From Moorena bouillonii PNG (GTDB taxonomy: Bacteria; Cyanobacteriota; Cyanobacteriia; Cyanobacteriales; Coleofasciculaceae), in assembly GCF_001942495.1 (NCBI RefSeq), contig NZ_MKZS01000001.1, positions 4,085,884 to 4,142,312 on the forward strand: DNA of 56,429 nt, given 5' to 3'. The notes under the pieces were generated by a model that saw only the letters and a list, made by a program, of their open reading frames with translations, was not told where the DNA came from and ran no database searches. Shown in pieces: positions 39,289 through 49,390 of the stretch. The stretch's first letter is position 1; each line of letters starts with the position of its first letter. Both the position numbers and the translations under genes were made by a program.

Positions 39289-42200
39289 TTACTCCCGATT
39301 CCCGATTCCCTGTTCCCTGTTCTCTGTTCCCTTTGCTATATATAATTCATCCTTCATCCTTAACACGTTATTAATTGTTGCTAAAATCTCTTCATCTAAA
39401 TACGGTTTAGTTAAATAAGCCATAGCCCCAAGTTCGGTAGCAAGTTGTTTGTATTTTTTTTGACTACGGGAGGTGAGCATAATAATAGGAATATCAGCTA
39501 AAGCTGGCTCTTGATGACTAAGACTCAAAAGCTCAAGACCGTTTAACCGTGGCATTTCTAAATCACAGATGATCAGATCAACCCCATGACTTTTGCGCAA
39601 TAGTTCTATCGCCTCTAAACCATCTTTAGCTTGCACTACCTGGTTACCATTCCGTTCGAGAATTAGGCTTAAATTTTGTCGCTCAGTAATGGAATCATCG
39701 ACCACTAAAAAGGTTTTAGAAAGGTTACCATGAAGGTTAGCTGGTTGTTCGCGTAGCGTGGCCTTTTGGCCAAGGTTGGTAGGTTGAAGGTTAGCAGGTT
39801 GTTCGCGTAGCGTGGCCTTTTGGCCAAGGTTGGCTGGTTGAAGGTTGGCAGGTTGTTCGCGTAGCGTGGCCTTTTGGCCAAGGTTAGTGTTGGTTGAAGG
39901 TTGAAGGTTGGCAGGTTGTTCGCGTAGCGTGGCCTTTTGGCCAAGGTTAGTGTTGGTTGAAGGTTGAAGGTTGGCAGGTTGTTCGCGTAGCGTGGCCTTT
40001 TGGCCAAGGTTAGTGTTGGTTGAAGGTTGAAGGTTGGCAGGTTGTCTATGATCAGGTTGAAGGTTGGCAGGTTGAAGGTTATTGTTGGTTGCAGGTTGTC
40101 CATGATCAGGTTGTCTATGATCAGCTTTAAGCTTGTCTGGAGAACTTTCAACATTCAACCTGTTAACCTTCAACTCTGGAAAACCTTGGCCAATAGGCCA
40201 CGGTTCGCGAACAACATTCAACCTGTTAACTTTCAACTCCGGAGAACTTTCAACCTTCGACAAGGATGGCTGAGATTGAGGGAGCTGCTGTACATAGTTA
40301 AGTAACCCTGTACCGTCAATTACGAGAGTCAAACGACCATCGGCCAAAATACTGCAACCATAAACATAGGGAGGATATGCGATCGCATTAGGCAGCTGCT
40401 TGATCACCAGTTCTTGCTCTTCGAGTACTTGTTCCACTTCCAGCCCCACCCATCCTTCAGCGGTACCCATCAATAGGACAGGATTCATCTCTTGGGGTTT
40501 AGTGAGCAAGGGATTCCAACCGGGTAGTGTCGATACCTGTTGGGATGAGTCTTCCAGTAAGGATGAAAGTTGGTAAATGGGGGTGCTATACTCATTCCCC
40601 CTGTGATGCCAATTCAGGATTTTTTGATCACTTACCATCTGGATTTGCTCAGATGCTGGCAACACTATCTGTTCAACGTCATTAGCCACAAACCCATAGA
40701 CCCCCTCATTAGCTTGAACCACTAGCACCCTGGCATTTCTGAGGGCTTCTTGGATCTGCAAAGAAAAGGTCGTACCAAGACCCGGCTGGGAGCGAACCTT
40801 TACCCTACCGTTAATTCGTTGCAGTTGGGAGCGCACCACATCTAGGCCAATACCTCGTCCAGAAAGCTCGTTGATTTGAGAAACAGTGGAAAATCCTGGC
40901 TGACACAGTAAGTCTAATAGCTGATTTGGCTCTGGTGATTGGCCGAGGGCTTCCAATTGCTCAATACTGAGCAGGTTTGTTTCCACGGCACGATTATAAA
41001 TCTTTTCTAAGTCCAGTCCCTGACCATCATCTGTAACTTCAATGATGGTGCGATTTCCTTGATAGAAAGCACGAATTTCAATCTTACCGATAGCAGGTTT
41101 ACCCTTTTGTTGACGAACCTCGGAAGATTCAATACCATGGTCGAAACCATTGCGGACTAGATGCAGTAAAGCATCATAGAGATGATCAGCAATGGTTTTA
41201 TCAACTAGGACATTAGTAACACTGAGGGTTAATTCCGCTGACTTGTGATGGACATTAGACAACTGCTGCACCATGGAAGGAAAGGACTTAAGCAGATGTT
41301 CCAGAGGTATAGTCCGAACAGATTGAAGAGTATCCCTCAGCTGAGTTGATAGACGCTGTTCTCGTTCCACACTAGCAGCAGCGGTAGTAGCTAATAGGCT
41401 CAGGTCTTCTGTAGCTTGAGTCAATTGCAGGGTTTCTTCCCATGCCGAATCCCACAGCTTAGAAATTTGCTGATTACAGGAATCCTTCTTGAGCTGAGTG
41501 CGCAGTTGAGTAAGGGTGCGGCAATGTTGCTTGAGCCAATTGGAAAGTTTTTCAACTACCTCTTGACAGTTTTCATCCTGCCATCCTAACTGGTTTTGGT
41601 TAATCAGTAGTTCCCCAACTAGGTGAGATAGGTGTTTAAGACTGTCTAAATCAACACGCACTGTGGCTGATGTCTTGATCGAGCCCTCTGCTAATGAAGG
41701 CACATCAGCCTCTGCAGACTCCCGATCGGGAAGAGACATTGATATTTGCTTGACTTCTTTTCCTGATTCAGGGTTAACCGCTAACTCCGACTCTTGCTGA
41801 GGGTCAGTCTGAGGTTGGTTAAGATTGTCTGTTGCTACGGTTTCTGAAGATTCATCCAGAAATATAGTATCTGGAAATATACTATCTGCAGGTATACTAT
41901 CTGACTCAAGAGATTCTTCTTCAGGAAACACTTGATTAGCTTGCTCTTGTGCAAGAGAAATATTACCAAAAGTTTCCTCAAGTAATTCATCAATATTTGT
42001 TGAAGGTTGAAAGTTATTGTTGGTTGAAGGTTGAAGGTTATTGTTGGTTGAAGGTTCAAGGTTAGTTTGGGTTGAAGGTTCAAGGTTAGTTTGGGTTGAA
42101 GGTTCAAGGTTAGCAGGTTGAAGGTTAGCAGGTTGAAGGTTAGTTTGGGTTGTTCGCGTAGCGTGGCCTTTTGGCCAAGGTTCAAGGTTTTCCAGACAAC

Positions 42201-43533
42201 CTTCAACGTTCCAACCTTCAACATTCAACGATTGTGAACCTTCAACATTCAACGATTGTGAACCTTCAACCTTCAACGATTGTGAACCTTCAACCTTCAA
42301 CGATTGTGAACCTTCAACCTTCAACGATTGTGAACCTTCAACCTGTAACTCTTCTTGTGATCCAGCTAATTGTTGAAGGGCGAGGCTGGGGTTTCCTCCA
42401 CGAGTGCGATCGCCTGCTAAGACAGCGGTATGAGCTTCCTGGAAATTCGTTAAGGCAATCTTGGCAATTTCCATCACCTGTTCAGGCTGAACATCAAGGG
42501 CTTTGAGGGTGTTTTCGGCAATTGCTTTAAACCCTGGTAAGTTCAAGGATTCCCCTAACCCTACAAATATTTCAGCTTGTTCTCGCAAGGTCTCAGCAAT
42601 CTCTATCAGCGTAGCCTTGTCATAATCAGGGGTTGTTCGCGTAGCGTGGCCAATAGGCCAAGGTTGAAGGTTAGCAGGTTGAAGGTTAGTGTTGGTTGAA
42701 GGTTCAAGGTTAGTGTTGGTTGAAGGTTCAAGGTTAGTGTTGGTTGAAGGTTCAAGGTTAGTGTTGGTTGAAGGTTCAAGGTTAGTGTTGGTTGAAGGTT
42801 CAAGGTTAGTGTTGGTTGAAGGTTGAAGGTTGTCTGGAAAACTTTCAACCTTCAACCTGTCAACCTGTAACCCTTGAGAACTTTCAACATCCAACCTGCC
42901 AACCTGTAACCCTTCAGAACTTTCAACATCCAACCTGCCAACCTGTAACCCTTCAGAACCTTGGCCAATAGGCCACGCTTCGCGAACAACATCCAACCTG
43001 CCAACCTGTAACCTACCAACTTTCAACAAAGAAGCTAGGTGATCGATTCGTTGCTTGACTCCTACTTCAAAGATAGATTGGACAATATCAAACCCAAGTT
43101 CTGCTGATGTGGGTAGAGAGGCTTGATAGTCAAAACAATCTCCTAATTTAGCTTGCAGTTTAGCAAACACCCCTGCAGCTCGGTTGATAATCTCAGTATT
43201 CTTGCTCAACTCCCCAGTCATTTCAGCAGTCAGTGCCATCCTGAGGCACTGATATCCCTCAAACAGTAGTGTTTCTAGTTCTGTATCAATGGTTGCCTCA
43301 GGGGCTAACATTGCCCGGAAGACATCTTCGAGATAATGTGCTACACTTTTTATGGTTTCTTGCCGGACATTAGCAGCTGCGCCTTTCAGGGTATGAGTGG
43401 CTCGCATTAAGTCATAAAGTTGGTTTTTTGGCTTGTCCGGTGTTAAAGCCAGCAAGTGTTGTTCAATAACTTGCAGCAAGTCCTGGGCTTCCCCAAGAAA
43501 GTATTGATAGGTTTCTGGATCAATAGTTGACAT
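39289..43533 (-). CDS. CheA-type hybrid histidine kinase (Hpt-kinase-CheW-REC), repeat-expanded
   Basis: 1414-aa kinase of a type IV pilus/phototaxis-like pathway (PilL/PixL/HmpE type). Domains: Hpt with phospho-His in ATHTLKGAAA (~46); dimerisation and ATPase region with HLVRNGFDHGIE (~795), TDDGQGL and GRGIGLDVV; CheW-like regulatory domain ~930-1085; receiver with VVDDS, IICDLEMP (Asp ~1324) and LTKPY. Between Hpt and kinase, and between CheW and REC, lie three repeat blocks (about 170-290, 388-515 and 1090-1268) made of peptides such as NLEPSTNT, VEGSQSLK and LGQKATLREQ. Without them the protein would be near the usual ~1000 aa. The C-terminal tail (GTENREQGIGNRE) is encoded by a heptamer array. 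The gene follows the MCP gene with a 224-nt repeat-bearing spacer. Confidence 0.92.
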   Translation of the reverse strand: MSTIDPETYQYFLGEAQDLLQVIEQHLLALTPDKPKNQLYDLMRATHTLKGAAANVRQETIKSVAHYLEDVFRAMLAPEATIDTELETLLFEGYQCLRMALTAEMTGELSKNTEIINRAAGVFAKLQAKLGDCFDYQASLPTSAELGFDIVQSIFEVGVKQRIDHLASLLKVGRLQVGRLDVVREAWPIGQGSEGLQVGRLDVESSEGLQVGRLDVESSQGLQVDRLKVESFPDNLQPSTNTNLEPSTNTNLEPSTNTNLEPSTNTNLEPSTNTNLEPSTNTNLQPANLQPWPIGHATRTTPDYDKATLIEIAETLREQAEIFVGLGESLNLPGFKAIAENTLKALDVQPEQVMEIAKIALTNFQEAHTAVLAGDRTRGGNPSLALQQLAGSQEELQVEGSQSLKVEGSQSLKVEGSQSLKVEGSQSLNVEGSQSLNVEGWNVEGCLENLEPWPKGHATRTTQTNLQPANLQPANLEPSTQTNLEPSTQTNLEPSTNNNLQPSTNNNFQPSTNIDELLEETFGNISLAQEQANQVFPEEESLESDSIPADSIFPDTIFLDESSETVATDNLNQPQTDPQQESELAVNPESGKEVKQISMSLPDRESAEADVPSLAEGSIKTSATVRVDLDSLKHLSHLVGELLINQNQLGWQDENCQEVVEKLSNWLKQHCRTLTQLRTQLKKDSCNQQISKLWDSAWEETLQLTQATEDLSLLATTAAASVEREQRLSTQLRDTLQSVRTIPLEHLLKSFPSMVQQLSNVHHKSAELTLSVTNVLVDKTIADHLYDALLHLVRNGFDHGIESSEVRQQKGKPAIGKIEIRAFYQGNRTIIEVTDDGQGLDLEKIYNRAVETNLLSIEQLEALGQSPEPNQLLDLLCQPGFSTVSQINELSGRGIGLDVVRSQLQRINGRVKVRSQPGLGTTFSLQIQEALRNARVLVVQANEGVYGFVANDVEQIVLPASEQIQMVSDQKILNWHHRGNEYSTPIYQLSSLLEDSSQQVSTLPGWNPLLTKPQEMNPVLLMGTAEGWVGLEVEQVLEEQELVIKQLPNAIAYPPYVYGCSILADGRLTLVIDGTGLLNYVQQLPQSQPSLSKVESSPELKVNRLNVVREPWPIGQGFPELKVNRLNVESSPDKLKADHRQPDHGQPATNNNLQPANLQPDHRQPANLQPSTNTNLGQKATLREQPANLQPSTNTNLGQKATLREQPANLQPSTNTNLGQKATLREQPANLQPANLGQKATLREQPANLQPTNLGQKATLREQPANLHGNLSKTFLVVDDSITERQNLSLILERNGNQVVQAKDGLEAIELLRKSHGVDLIICDLEMPRLNGLELLSLSHQEPALADIPIIMLTSRSQKKYKQLATELGAMAYLTKPYLDEEILATINNVLRMKDELYIAKGTENREQGIGNRE
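39730..40270. repeat. Coding minisatellite block 3 in CheA
   Basis: Units of GAAGGTTGGCAGGTTG and GTTCGCGTAGCGTGGCC-TTTTGGCCAAGG alternate on the plus strand. They encode LGQKATLREQPANLQP on the minus strand in the linker before the receiver domain. Confidence 0.9.
41990..42360. repeat. Coding minisatellite block 2 in CheA, with orientation switch
   Basis: 41998-42135 holds GGTTGAAGGTT-type units. 42190-42350 holds the inverse, AACCTTCAACGATTGTG, in about five copies. A TTCGCGTAGCGTGGCC-TTTTGG unit separates them at about 42150-42180. The two orientations encode different peptides (NLEPSTNN and VEGSQSLK). Confidence 0.9.
42640..43020. repeat. Coding minisatellite block 1 in CheA
   Basis: 42655-42840 contains about six units of a 24-nt repeat (GGTTCAAGGTTAGTGTTGGT type). 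42845-43020 contains inverse-type units (AACATCCAACCTGCCAACCT). The minus-strand peptides are NLEPSTNT and LQVGRLDVESS repeats. Confidence 0.9.
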
Positions 43534-43542
43534 TTTTTTAGG

Positions 43543-43652
43543 GAGTAGGGAGTAGGGAGTCGGGAGTCGGGAGTCGGGAATCGGGAGTCGGGAGTCGGGA
43601 GAAGAAACTTGACTTTACCTGATCAGTATAATCAACGCTATATAAATAAAGC
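43543..43652. repeat. Heptamer array and half inverted-repeat element
   Basis: GGGAGTA/GGGAGTC units at 43543-43605 are followed by TTTACCTGATCAGTATAATC and AACGCTATA, which resembles the right arm of the 55282-55428 element. It lies between the MCP and CheA genes. Confidence 0.6.
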
Positions 43653-43757
43653 GAATAATAACCCCTAAAACCAATCTCAAAGCGCCAGTTGCTCCCCAAC
43701 CTCCCCGCGCCCACGCCCCGCGCCCCCGCCCCACACTCCCCACCCATAGCGCTATAA

Positions 43758-46700
43758 CTAGTTAACAGTAAACTGCTCAACAGCTGCCTGTAGCTTTTCG
43801 ATGGTGGTGAGGGATTCCTTGAAGGACTCCCAAAGCTGGGCAGAGTCTTCAGAGGTATTGGTGGATATGGCCGCAACTTCTTTCATGGTTTGGGTAACCG
43901 ATTGTGATTGTTCGAGTTGGGCTAGGGTTACCTGGGTAATCCCTGCAACTAACTGGCTAATCTCAGCAGTAGCTGATGCGATCGCATTTAGATTGCCCTT
44001 GCTTTCTTCTACCAATTCTGTGCCAGTATTAACCTGAGCGATCGCGACTTCGGTCACTTTAATCACCTCTCTAGTCTGAGTGCGGATTTCAGCAACTAAA
44101 TTAGAAATTTCCGTAGTTGCCTTGGCCGACTGTCGAGCTAAGGAGCGCACCTCATCAGCTACCACCGCAAAACCTTTACCATACTCCCCAGCTCGGGTGG
44201 CTTCGATAGCAGCATTAAGGGAGAGTAGCTGGGTTTGGGTAGCAAAATCACTAATCAAATTCAATACCCGGTCAACATTTTGGGAGTATTGACTTAACTG
44301 TCTAATTTGATGGCTGGCTTCCTCCACACTGTCCCGAATTCCTAGAATTCCCTCCACCGTGCGGTTCATAGCTGTCTCCCCCGATGCTACTTTTTGGTTT
44401 GCCTCTTGCACAGCTCGGTCGATGGATTGGGCGCTAGTGGTTACAGCTTGGGTAGAGTTAACCATGTTCTGGATTTGATCCATGGCTTGGGTCAACTCCT
44501 GACACTGATGCTGGGCTTCTTCAGAAAGTTTAGTAATTGCTGCTTCACTCTCTGTAGCAGTTTCAGCGACTTTCACAGAAGCTGAGAGTACCTCGATCAC
44601 AATTTGCCGTAAACTGTGAATGGTGTTGTTGTAAGCATCTGCAATAGTCCCAAGTTCATCATTGGTAATCGGAGCTCTAACGGTCAAGTCACCGTCTAGA
44701 GCAGGTCGAACAGCTGTGAGCAAATCAATAGCACGCTGTTGGAATAATTCCCTAGCCTCCTTTTCCTGTGATGCTAATTCTGCTAGTTTTTGGGATTGCG
44801 ATCGCAATTGTTCCAAATACTCAGCTCGCTGCAACGGTACACTCATCTGAGCGGCAATCTGAAGCATCCAATTAATCTCTTCCGTTTGCCAATCCCTAGC
44901 TTCAGAATTTTGATAAGCAGCCAGTAAACCCCACAGTGTATCCCCTTGGAAAATCGGCACAATAGTATAGGCTCTGGCCTGATATCGCTCTAGCTGCTCG
45001 ATATAACAACTTGAAAAATCCCCTTCGTAGATATCACTAACCACCCAGAAGGGTTTCTCTTCCCTAGAGAGATTGCCTTGGATGCTTTGTAGATAGCTAT
45101 CTCGGATGGTTGGAGCTTCCTGGCTAAACTGCTCAGGGGTATTTCCAGCCACCGTTTTCACGATACATTCACTAATATTTTTGTTGATGAGGGGATTATT
45201 AGTCTGTTCCTGGATTAGGGATGTCCAGCCACTAGCCACAGACTCAGCCACAAAGGAGCCACTCCAATCGGAATTGAAGCGATATATTGTAACACGGTCA
45301 ACCCCTAAGAGTTTACGAACTTCGTTGGTAGTCACATTAAAAATAGTGCGCAAGTCTTGGGATTGTTGAATTTTATCCGTGACCTTAGTCAGTACTCGTT
45401 CCCGTTCTGCTGCTTGATGTAATTCCTCAGACTTTAACCGCTGTGCCTCCAGTAGCTCAGCGTGTTGCAATGCTACTTCTAACTCAGCTGCAATCTCCAG
45501 CATCCAGCTAACCTCTGACTCCTGCCATTGCCTGAGATCAGAGTTTTGATAGGTAGCCAATAATCCCCAGAGTTTTTCATTCTGGTAAATAGCTACAATC
45601 ACATAAGCTTTGGCCTGATAACTTTCTAGCACTTGAAGATAACAAGGGGTGAAATCCTGATTGTAGATATCCTCCACCACCCGGTAGGTTTCCCCCCTAC
45701 TATAGGCACCCCCCTGGGTTTCTTGAAGATAAGTATCGACCTGGTTAATCGGTTGAGTAGCCAATTGTTGGATGCTGCATTCGCTGATATCAGCCCTGAG
45801 GGTGGGGTTATTAGTCTGGCTCTGTAGCAGAGAAATCCAGCCTCCAGCCACAGACTCTGCTACAAATTCACCACTCCAATCGGGATTAAAGCGATAGATA
45901 ACGGCTCGGTCAGTGTTGAGTAGCTGTCGCACTTCTTGAGTGGTGGTCTGGAAAATAGTCTTGATATCCAGAGAACGGCGGATTTTGTTAATCACTTTCG
46001 CCACAGTTGCCTCCCGCGCCTGCTGCTGTTGCAACTGAGTCCGTAACTCGTGGTTAGCTAGGTGAAGGGATAGTTCTGTGGCAATAGTCTGAAAGGAATT
46101 AATCTGTTGTGGAGTCCAGGATGGAACCGACCTGTCTTGGTTTGTCTGTACCAGGCATCGCTGCAGAACCAACAAACCCCAAGCTTTTCCCGATACGGGC
46201 AAGCATAAGCTTAGACTGGATTGAACTTGAAATTTATCCAGCAGCTGGAGTTGGTAGGGAGTGACGGAATCATTGCTGACCTGATCGATAATTACCCTTG
46301 ACTGCTGCAAATACTCTGTGGACAAGTCAGCCCCAAAAGCAGTAGCATCTAGGGTTTCCCCGACCGCAGGAGTCCACCCCCGTTCTACTGCTTCTGCCAA
46401 AACTATTCCGGTGCGAGAAGAATTGAAGCGATAAATTAACACCCGCTCGGCAAGGGAAAGATGTTGAACCCCATTGACTGTATTGTTCAGTAAGGTTTCC
46501 AAGTCCCCAGCTTCACTCATTAATCTGCTCAGCTCTAACAATTTTTCATGCTGGGCTTGGAACTGTTGTTGGAGTGCGTCTTCGTAGCTAAGCTTCAATT
46601 GCTGAATTTCCAGATTCACCCCTACCGTAAACTGCTCAACCTCCTGACCAAAGGATTCAAATTGCTCCAAATTTTTTTTCAGGTCTGATTTATCTACCCT

Positions 46701-46862
46701 TCGGCGTTGCTCTAGATCAGTTTTTAGCCTGTCTAGGTTAACCTTAAATCCCTCTAGGTTGGGGCGAGCAGAGTTAAAGAATTGCGGAGTATCCTCCTTG
46801 AGGAGATTGTGATTTTCTAATAGCAGTTCTGAATCATTATCATCCCATTGTGATTCTGACAT
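43758..46862 (-). CDS. Soluble methyl-accepting chemotaxis protein with three GAF domains
   Basis: 1034-aa PilJ/PixJ-like receptor with no membrane segment. N-terminal coiled coil; GAF1 ~105-275; GAF2 ~305-475; GAF3 ~500-670; HAMP-like linker ~715-770; MCP signalling domain with the tip [20 protein letters not shown] near residue 900. GAF2 and GAF3 resemble cyanobacteriochrome GAFs ([20 protein letters not shown]), and both keep a Cys where bilin attaches, but the CH motif reads CY (FTPCYLQVL and FSSCYIEQL). GAF1 lacks the Cys. Similar non-bilin GAFs occur in hormogonium/pilus receptors, so light sensing is possible but unproven. It lies between CheW (23 nt) and CheA, and should signal to that kinase. 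Confidence 0.92.
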   Translation of the reverse strand: MSESQWDDNDSELLLENHNLLKEDTPQFFNSARPNLEGFKVNLDRLKTDLEQRRRVDKSDLKKNLEQFESFGQEVEQFTVGVNLEIQQLKLSYEDALQQQFQAQHEKLLELSRLMSEAGDLETLLNNTVNGVQHLSLAERVLIYRFNSSRTGIVLAEAVERGWTPAVGETLDATAFGADLSTEYLQQSRVIIDQVSNDSVTPYQLQLLDKFQVQSSLSLCLPVSGKAWGLLVLQRCLVQTNQDRSVPSWTPQQINSFQTIATELSLHLANHELRTQLQQQQAREATVAKVINKIRRSLDIKTIFQTTTQEVRQLLNTDRAVIYRFNPDWSGEFVAESVAGGWISLLQSQTNNPTLRADISECSIQQLATQPINQVDTYLQETQGGAYSRGETYRVVEDIYNQDFTPCYLQVLESYQAKAYVIVAIYQNEKLWGLLATYQNSDLRQWQESEVSWMLEIAAELEVALQHAELLEAQRLKSEELHQAAERERVLTKVTDKIQQSQDLRTIFNVTTNEVRKLLGVDRVTIYRFNSDWSGSFVAESVASGWTSLIQEQTNNPLINKNISECIVKTVAGNTPEQFSQEAPTIRDSYLQSIQGNLSREEKPFWVVSDIYEGDFSSCYIEQLERYQARAYTIVPIFQGDTLWGLLAAYQNSEARDWQTEEINWMLQIAAQMSVPLQRAEYLEQLRSQSQKLAELASQEKEARELFQQRAIDLLTAVRPALDGDLTVRAPITNDELGTIADAYNNTIHSLRQIVIEVLSASVKVAETATESEAAITKLSEEAQHQCQELTQAMDQIQNMVNSTQAVTTSAQSIDRAVQEANQKVASGETAMNRTVEGILGIRDSVEEASHQIRQLSQYSQNVDRVLNLISDFATQTQLLSLNAAIEATRAGEYGKGFAVVADEVRSLARQSAKATTEISNLVAEIRTQTREVIKVTEVAIAQVNTGTELVEESKGNLNAIASATAEISQLVAGITQVTLAQLEQSQSVTQTMKEVAAISTNTSEDSAQLWESFKESLTTIEKLQAAVEQFTVN

Positions 46863-46885
46863 CTGTCTAGAGTCGTAAATTTTAA

Positions 46886-47830
46886 TTATACTTCATACTT
46901 TATATCAAGTGCTGCTTGAACAATTCGTTGGGCATCTAAGATAATACTACTGGCTTCAGGAAGATAGGCTTTGACAAATTGTCCAAATCTGAGGGGCAAT
47001 AATCGATCGGGGGGTTGTAAGTTTTGCCAATGGTGCTGTTCTATTTCTTCCACTTGTGAAACCACCAGTCCCAGCAGTTTGCTGTTTACTTGAAGTACGA
47101 TTACCATGATTTTTGTCCTCGGCATGTCCTTGGGTTGCCAAACACCAGGAAATCCTAGCAGAGAGTTTAGATCTAACAACCACAGCATTTCACCACGCCA
47201 GTTGTAAATCCCAATCACACTATCGGCAGTATGGGGGATTGGCAAAATTTCAGCAACCGAGACATTCAGAATTGCTTGGATGTAGTTTACCTGTAACAAC
47301 GCCCCATTACCAGACCCTACTTGGAAGCGCAAAAATTTCTCCTGGGGGGGAAGTTGGGCATCAACACTGACCTTAACGGAGGTAGGGAGAGGTAATTGAG
47401 CTTGATTACCCTGGAAATTATGTTCATTTTTCTGCCAGGAGACAGAATAATCGACTTGATTAGTTCTTACCGTTGAGCCTGACTCTAGCCAAGTAGATAA
47501 GTCAAGCACCACCGGAATGCTTTCTAGTGTAATTTGTTTACGCCATGCTGGTTGTTTCTCGGTTAGGCTACGGCCCAAAATTTTGACGGTATCAATTGAG
47601 TTTGGTTTTAACTTGCTGATTGTGTGGTAGATAAATCTTACCACGGCTCCTGGTTTAGGAGCGGGGTCTGCTTCGAGTAAAACCAATAAACAGCTATCGT
47701 GAAGTTTAACTTTAGCTATAATACCTTCGTGCTGAAGTTTGTGATTCAGCATGGCGGCGATGACGTTTGGGTTTCCCTGTTTAGCTAATTGTAAAATTTT
47801 GCTTATCTTGGAAATCTGCTCTTTGCTCAT
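46886..47830 (-). CDS. CheW domain protein with N-terminal extension
   Basis: About 314 aa. The C-terminal half is a CheW domain ([20 protein letters not shown], then [20 protein letters not shown] and [13 protein letters not shown]). The first ~150 residues are an extra domain ([20 protein letters not shown] ...) of the kind found on PixI/HmpC-side CheW proteins in cyanobacteria. A GTG three bases upstream (47833) is an alternative start; I prefer ATG 47830. It is the first minus-strand gene here, divergent from the PatA-like regulator, and 23 nt from the MCP gene, so the two are probably co-transcribed. Confidence 0.88.
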   Translation of the reverse strand: MSKEQISKISKILQLAKQGNPNVIAAMLNHKLQHEGIIAKVKLHDSCLLVLLEADPAPKPGAVVRFIYHTISKLKPNSIDTVKILGRSLTEKQPAWRKQITLESIPVVLDLSTWLESGSTVRTNQVDYSVSWQKNEHNFQGNQAQLPLPTSVKVSVDAQLPPQEKFLRFQVGSGNGALLQVNYIQAILNVSVAEILPIPHTADSVIGIYNWRGEMLWLLDLNSLLGFPGVWQPKDMPRTKIMVIVLQVNSKLLGLVVSQVEEIEQHHWQNLQPPDRLLPLRFGQFVKAYLPEASSIILDAQRIVQAALDIKYEV

Positions 47831-47944
47831 CACAACAAGTTACTATCCAAATGATCAAACATTTATGATAAATAAATTCCAAGGTATTTAATAGCTTTAT
47901 TTGTAATAATTTTTAATTTTGGTTAGAGTGACTGCTCACGTTTT

Positions 47945-47950
47945 TATAAT
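47945..47950 (+). promoter_or_regulatory. Possible -10 box for the PatA-like gene
   Basis: TATAAT 20 nt before ATG 47970, in the 139-nt spacer shared with the divergent CheW gene. No good -35 box is seen (best near 47919-47928), so this is tentative. Confidence 0.35.
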
Positions 47951-47969
47951 TGCGTGAATTTATGGACCA

Positions 47970-49283
47970 ATGAAAACCAGGGTTGAATCTACCTCTAATA
48001 GCTTGAGTGCTAAGCTAGTACGCTACGGTCAGGAAAAATTTACTGGCCGGCTGGATCTGAAGGTGTCAACTGCTCAGCAATGGAGCTTCTACTTGAGTTA
48101 TGGCCGTTTGGTATGGGCATCTGGCAGTGTTCATCCCACTAGGCGTTGGCGTCGGCAGATAATCTATCATTGTCCTGAGATTAATCCTAATCGGATTGCC
48201 CTCAAAAAGATAGAGCCAGGGTCCTGTTGGGACTACCAGTTGATGGTGCTGTTAGCACGGAAGCGAATGATCAACCCCCAACAGACTGTAGTTGTAATTC
48301 AAGGCATTGTGGCAGAAATATTATTTGATATCCTCCAGAGCCTAACCTTAGTTTCTCGGGAGCAAACCCTAATTCAACCCAGTAATGGTTCTGTGTCGTC
48401 AAACACCATGGAAACTAGGGTCAACAAGCCTGACAATTTCTTGCTCAATGCCCAGTTAGGAGTACGTCCCTCTATGCAGGGGATTTTGCCACAAACCTGG
48501 ATGTTAGAGGTAGAAGCAACTATCAAGCAAGCTCAACAGGTCTGGCAGCAGTGGTCAGAAATGGGTTTGGAGGATATTTCTCCTGACTTAGCACCGGTGC
48601 TGTTGCAAAAGTCGGCTTTGGAACAGCAAACCTCAGTGGCGACCTACAAAAATCTGGTAAACCTAATCAACGGTAAGCGCACCCTGCGAGATATAGCAGC
48701 TCTGCTCAAACGAGATGTGTTACTGCTGACGCGATCGCTAAACCCTTATATTAAGAAACAACTGATTGAACTAGTAGAATTGCCTGACTTGATCGCTCCC
48801 AACTTTGTAGATCTCCCCGGCAAGGCAGGCACTAGTACCCAAAAATCCCAAACCCAAAAAGCCACAACCCAAAAATCCCATAAGAAGTCTGATCAGGCAT
48901 TAATAGTCTGTATTGATGATCACCCCCAAACCTGTAAAATTATGAAGGACGTGATTCAATCAGCAGGTTATCGATTTCTAGGAATCCAAGACTCTATCAA
49001 AGCTCTACCGTTGTTACTCAAACATAAGCCAGATTTAATATTCTTGGATTTGGTGATGCCGATTGTTAATGGCTACGAAATGTGCGCCCAGATCCGCCGG
49101 GTGTCAATGTTTGCCAATACACCAGTGATTATTCTGACGGCTAAAGATGGTATTGTAGACCGGGTGAGAGCCAGAATCGTTGGGGCTACTGATTTCCTGA
49201 GCAAACCAATCGACCATCAAAAAGTAGTGGCAACGGTGCGCAAGTATCATAAAACGTCGCCCACCAAGACCAATCCAGTTTAA
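47970..49283 (+). CDS. PatA-like response regulator (PATAN domain-REC)
   Basis: 437-aa regulator of the PatA/PixG/HmpA type. The N-terminal ~130 residues match the PATAN/DUF4388 region (RYGQEKFTGRLDLKV, FYLSYGRLVWASGSVHPTRR). A helical middle follows (INGKRTLRDIAALLKRD), then a Gln/Lys/Thr-rich linker (KSQTQKATTQKSHKKS), and a receiver at ~310-430 with CIDDHP, phosphorylatable Asp in IFLDLVMP, Thr in ILTAK and Lys in SKPID. In this family phosphorylation from the CheA partner controls pilus motors or development. It is alone on the plus strand between two minus-strand members of the locus. Confidence 0.9.
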   Translation: MKTRVESTSNSLSAKLVRYGQEKFTGRLDLKVSTAQQWSFYLSYGRLVWASGSVHPTRRWRRQIIYHCPEINPNRIALKKIEPGSCWDYQLMVLLARKRMINPQQTVVVIQGIVAEILFDILQSLTLVSREQTLIQPSNGSVSSNTMETRVNKPDNFLLNAQLGVRPSMQGILPQTWMLEVEATIKQAQQVWQQWSEMGLEDISPDLAPVLLQKSALEQQTSVATYKNLVNLINGKRTLRDIAALLKRDVLLLTRSLNPYIKKQLIELVELPDLIAPNFVDLPGKAGTSTQKSQTQKATTQKSHKKSDQALIVCIDDHPQTCKIMKDVIQSAGYRFLGIQDSIKALPLLLKHKPDLIFLDLVMPIVNGYEMCAQIRRVSMFANTPVIILTAKDGIVDRVRARIVGATDFLSKPIDHQKVVATVRKYHKTSPTKTNPV

Positions 49284-49290
49284 AAAGGCG

Positions 49291-49316
49291 AGACTCTGGA
49301 CGTGAAGCAAGAGTCT
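49291..49316 (+). terminator. Hairpin just after the PatA-like gene
   Basis: AGACTCT (49291-49297) pairs with AGAGTCT (49310-49316), 7 nt after the stop. No T-run follows, so terminator function is uncertain. Confidence 0.35.
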
Positions 49317-49390
49317 AGAGGTGGGGGAAATCAAGGATTTTACAATGGTTTTCGGTTAACAGTCAACGGTTAACCGTCCACAAACAATAA

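Noticed and set aside
41835-42506. Frames read from the CheA minisatellites on either strand
   Set aside because: They encode only repeat peptides such as NLQPTLTL and overlap the CheA gene, so there is no independent support.
42640-43020. CRISPR array
   Set aside because: The repeats are tandem units without unique spacers and lie in frame inside the CheA gene; no cas genes are present.
43538-43876. Minus-strand frame overlapping the MCP 3' end
   Set aside because: Its sequence is heptamer array and GC-rich spacer read as Ser/Pro peptides; it overlaps a strong gene in another frame.
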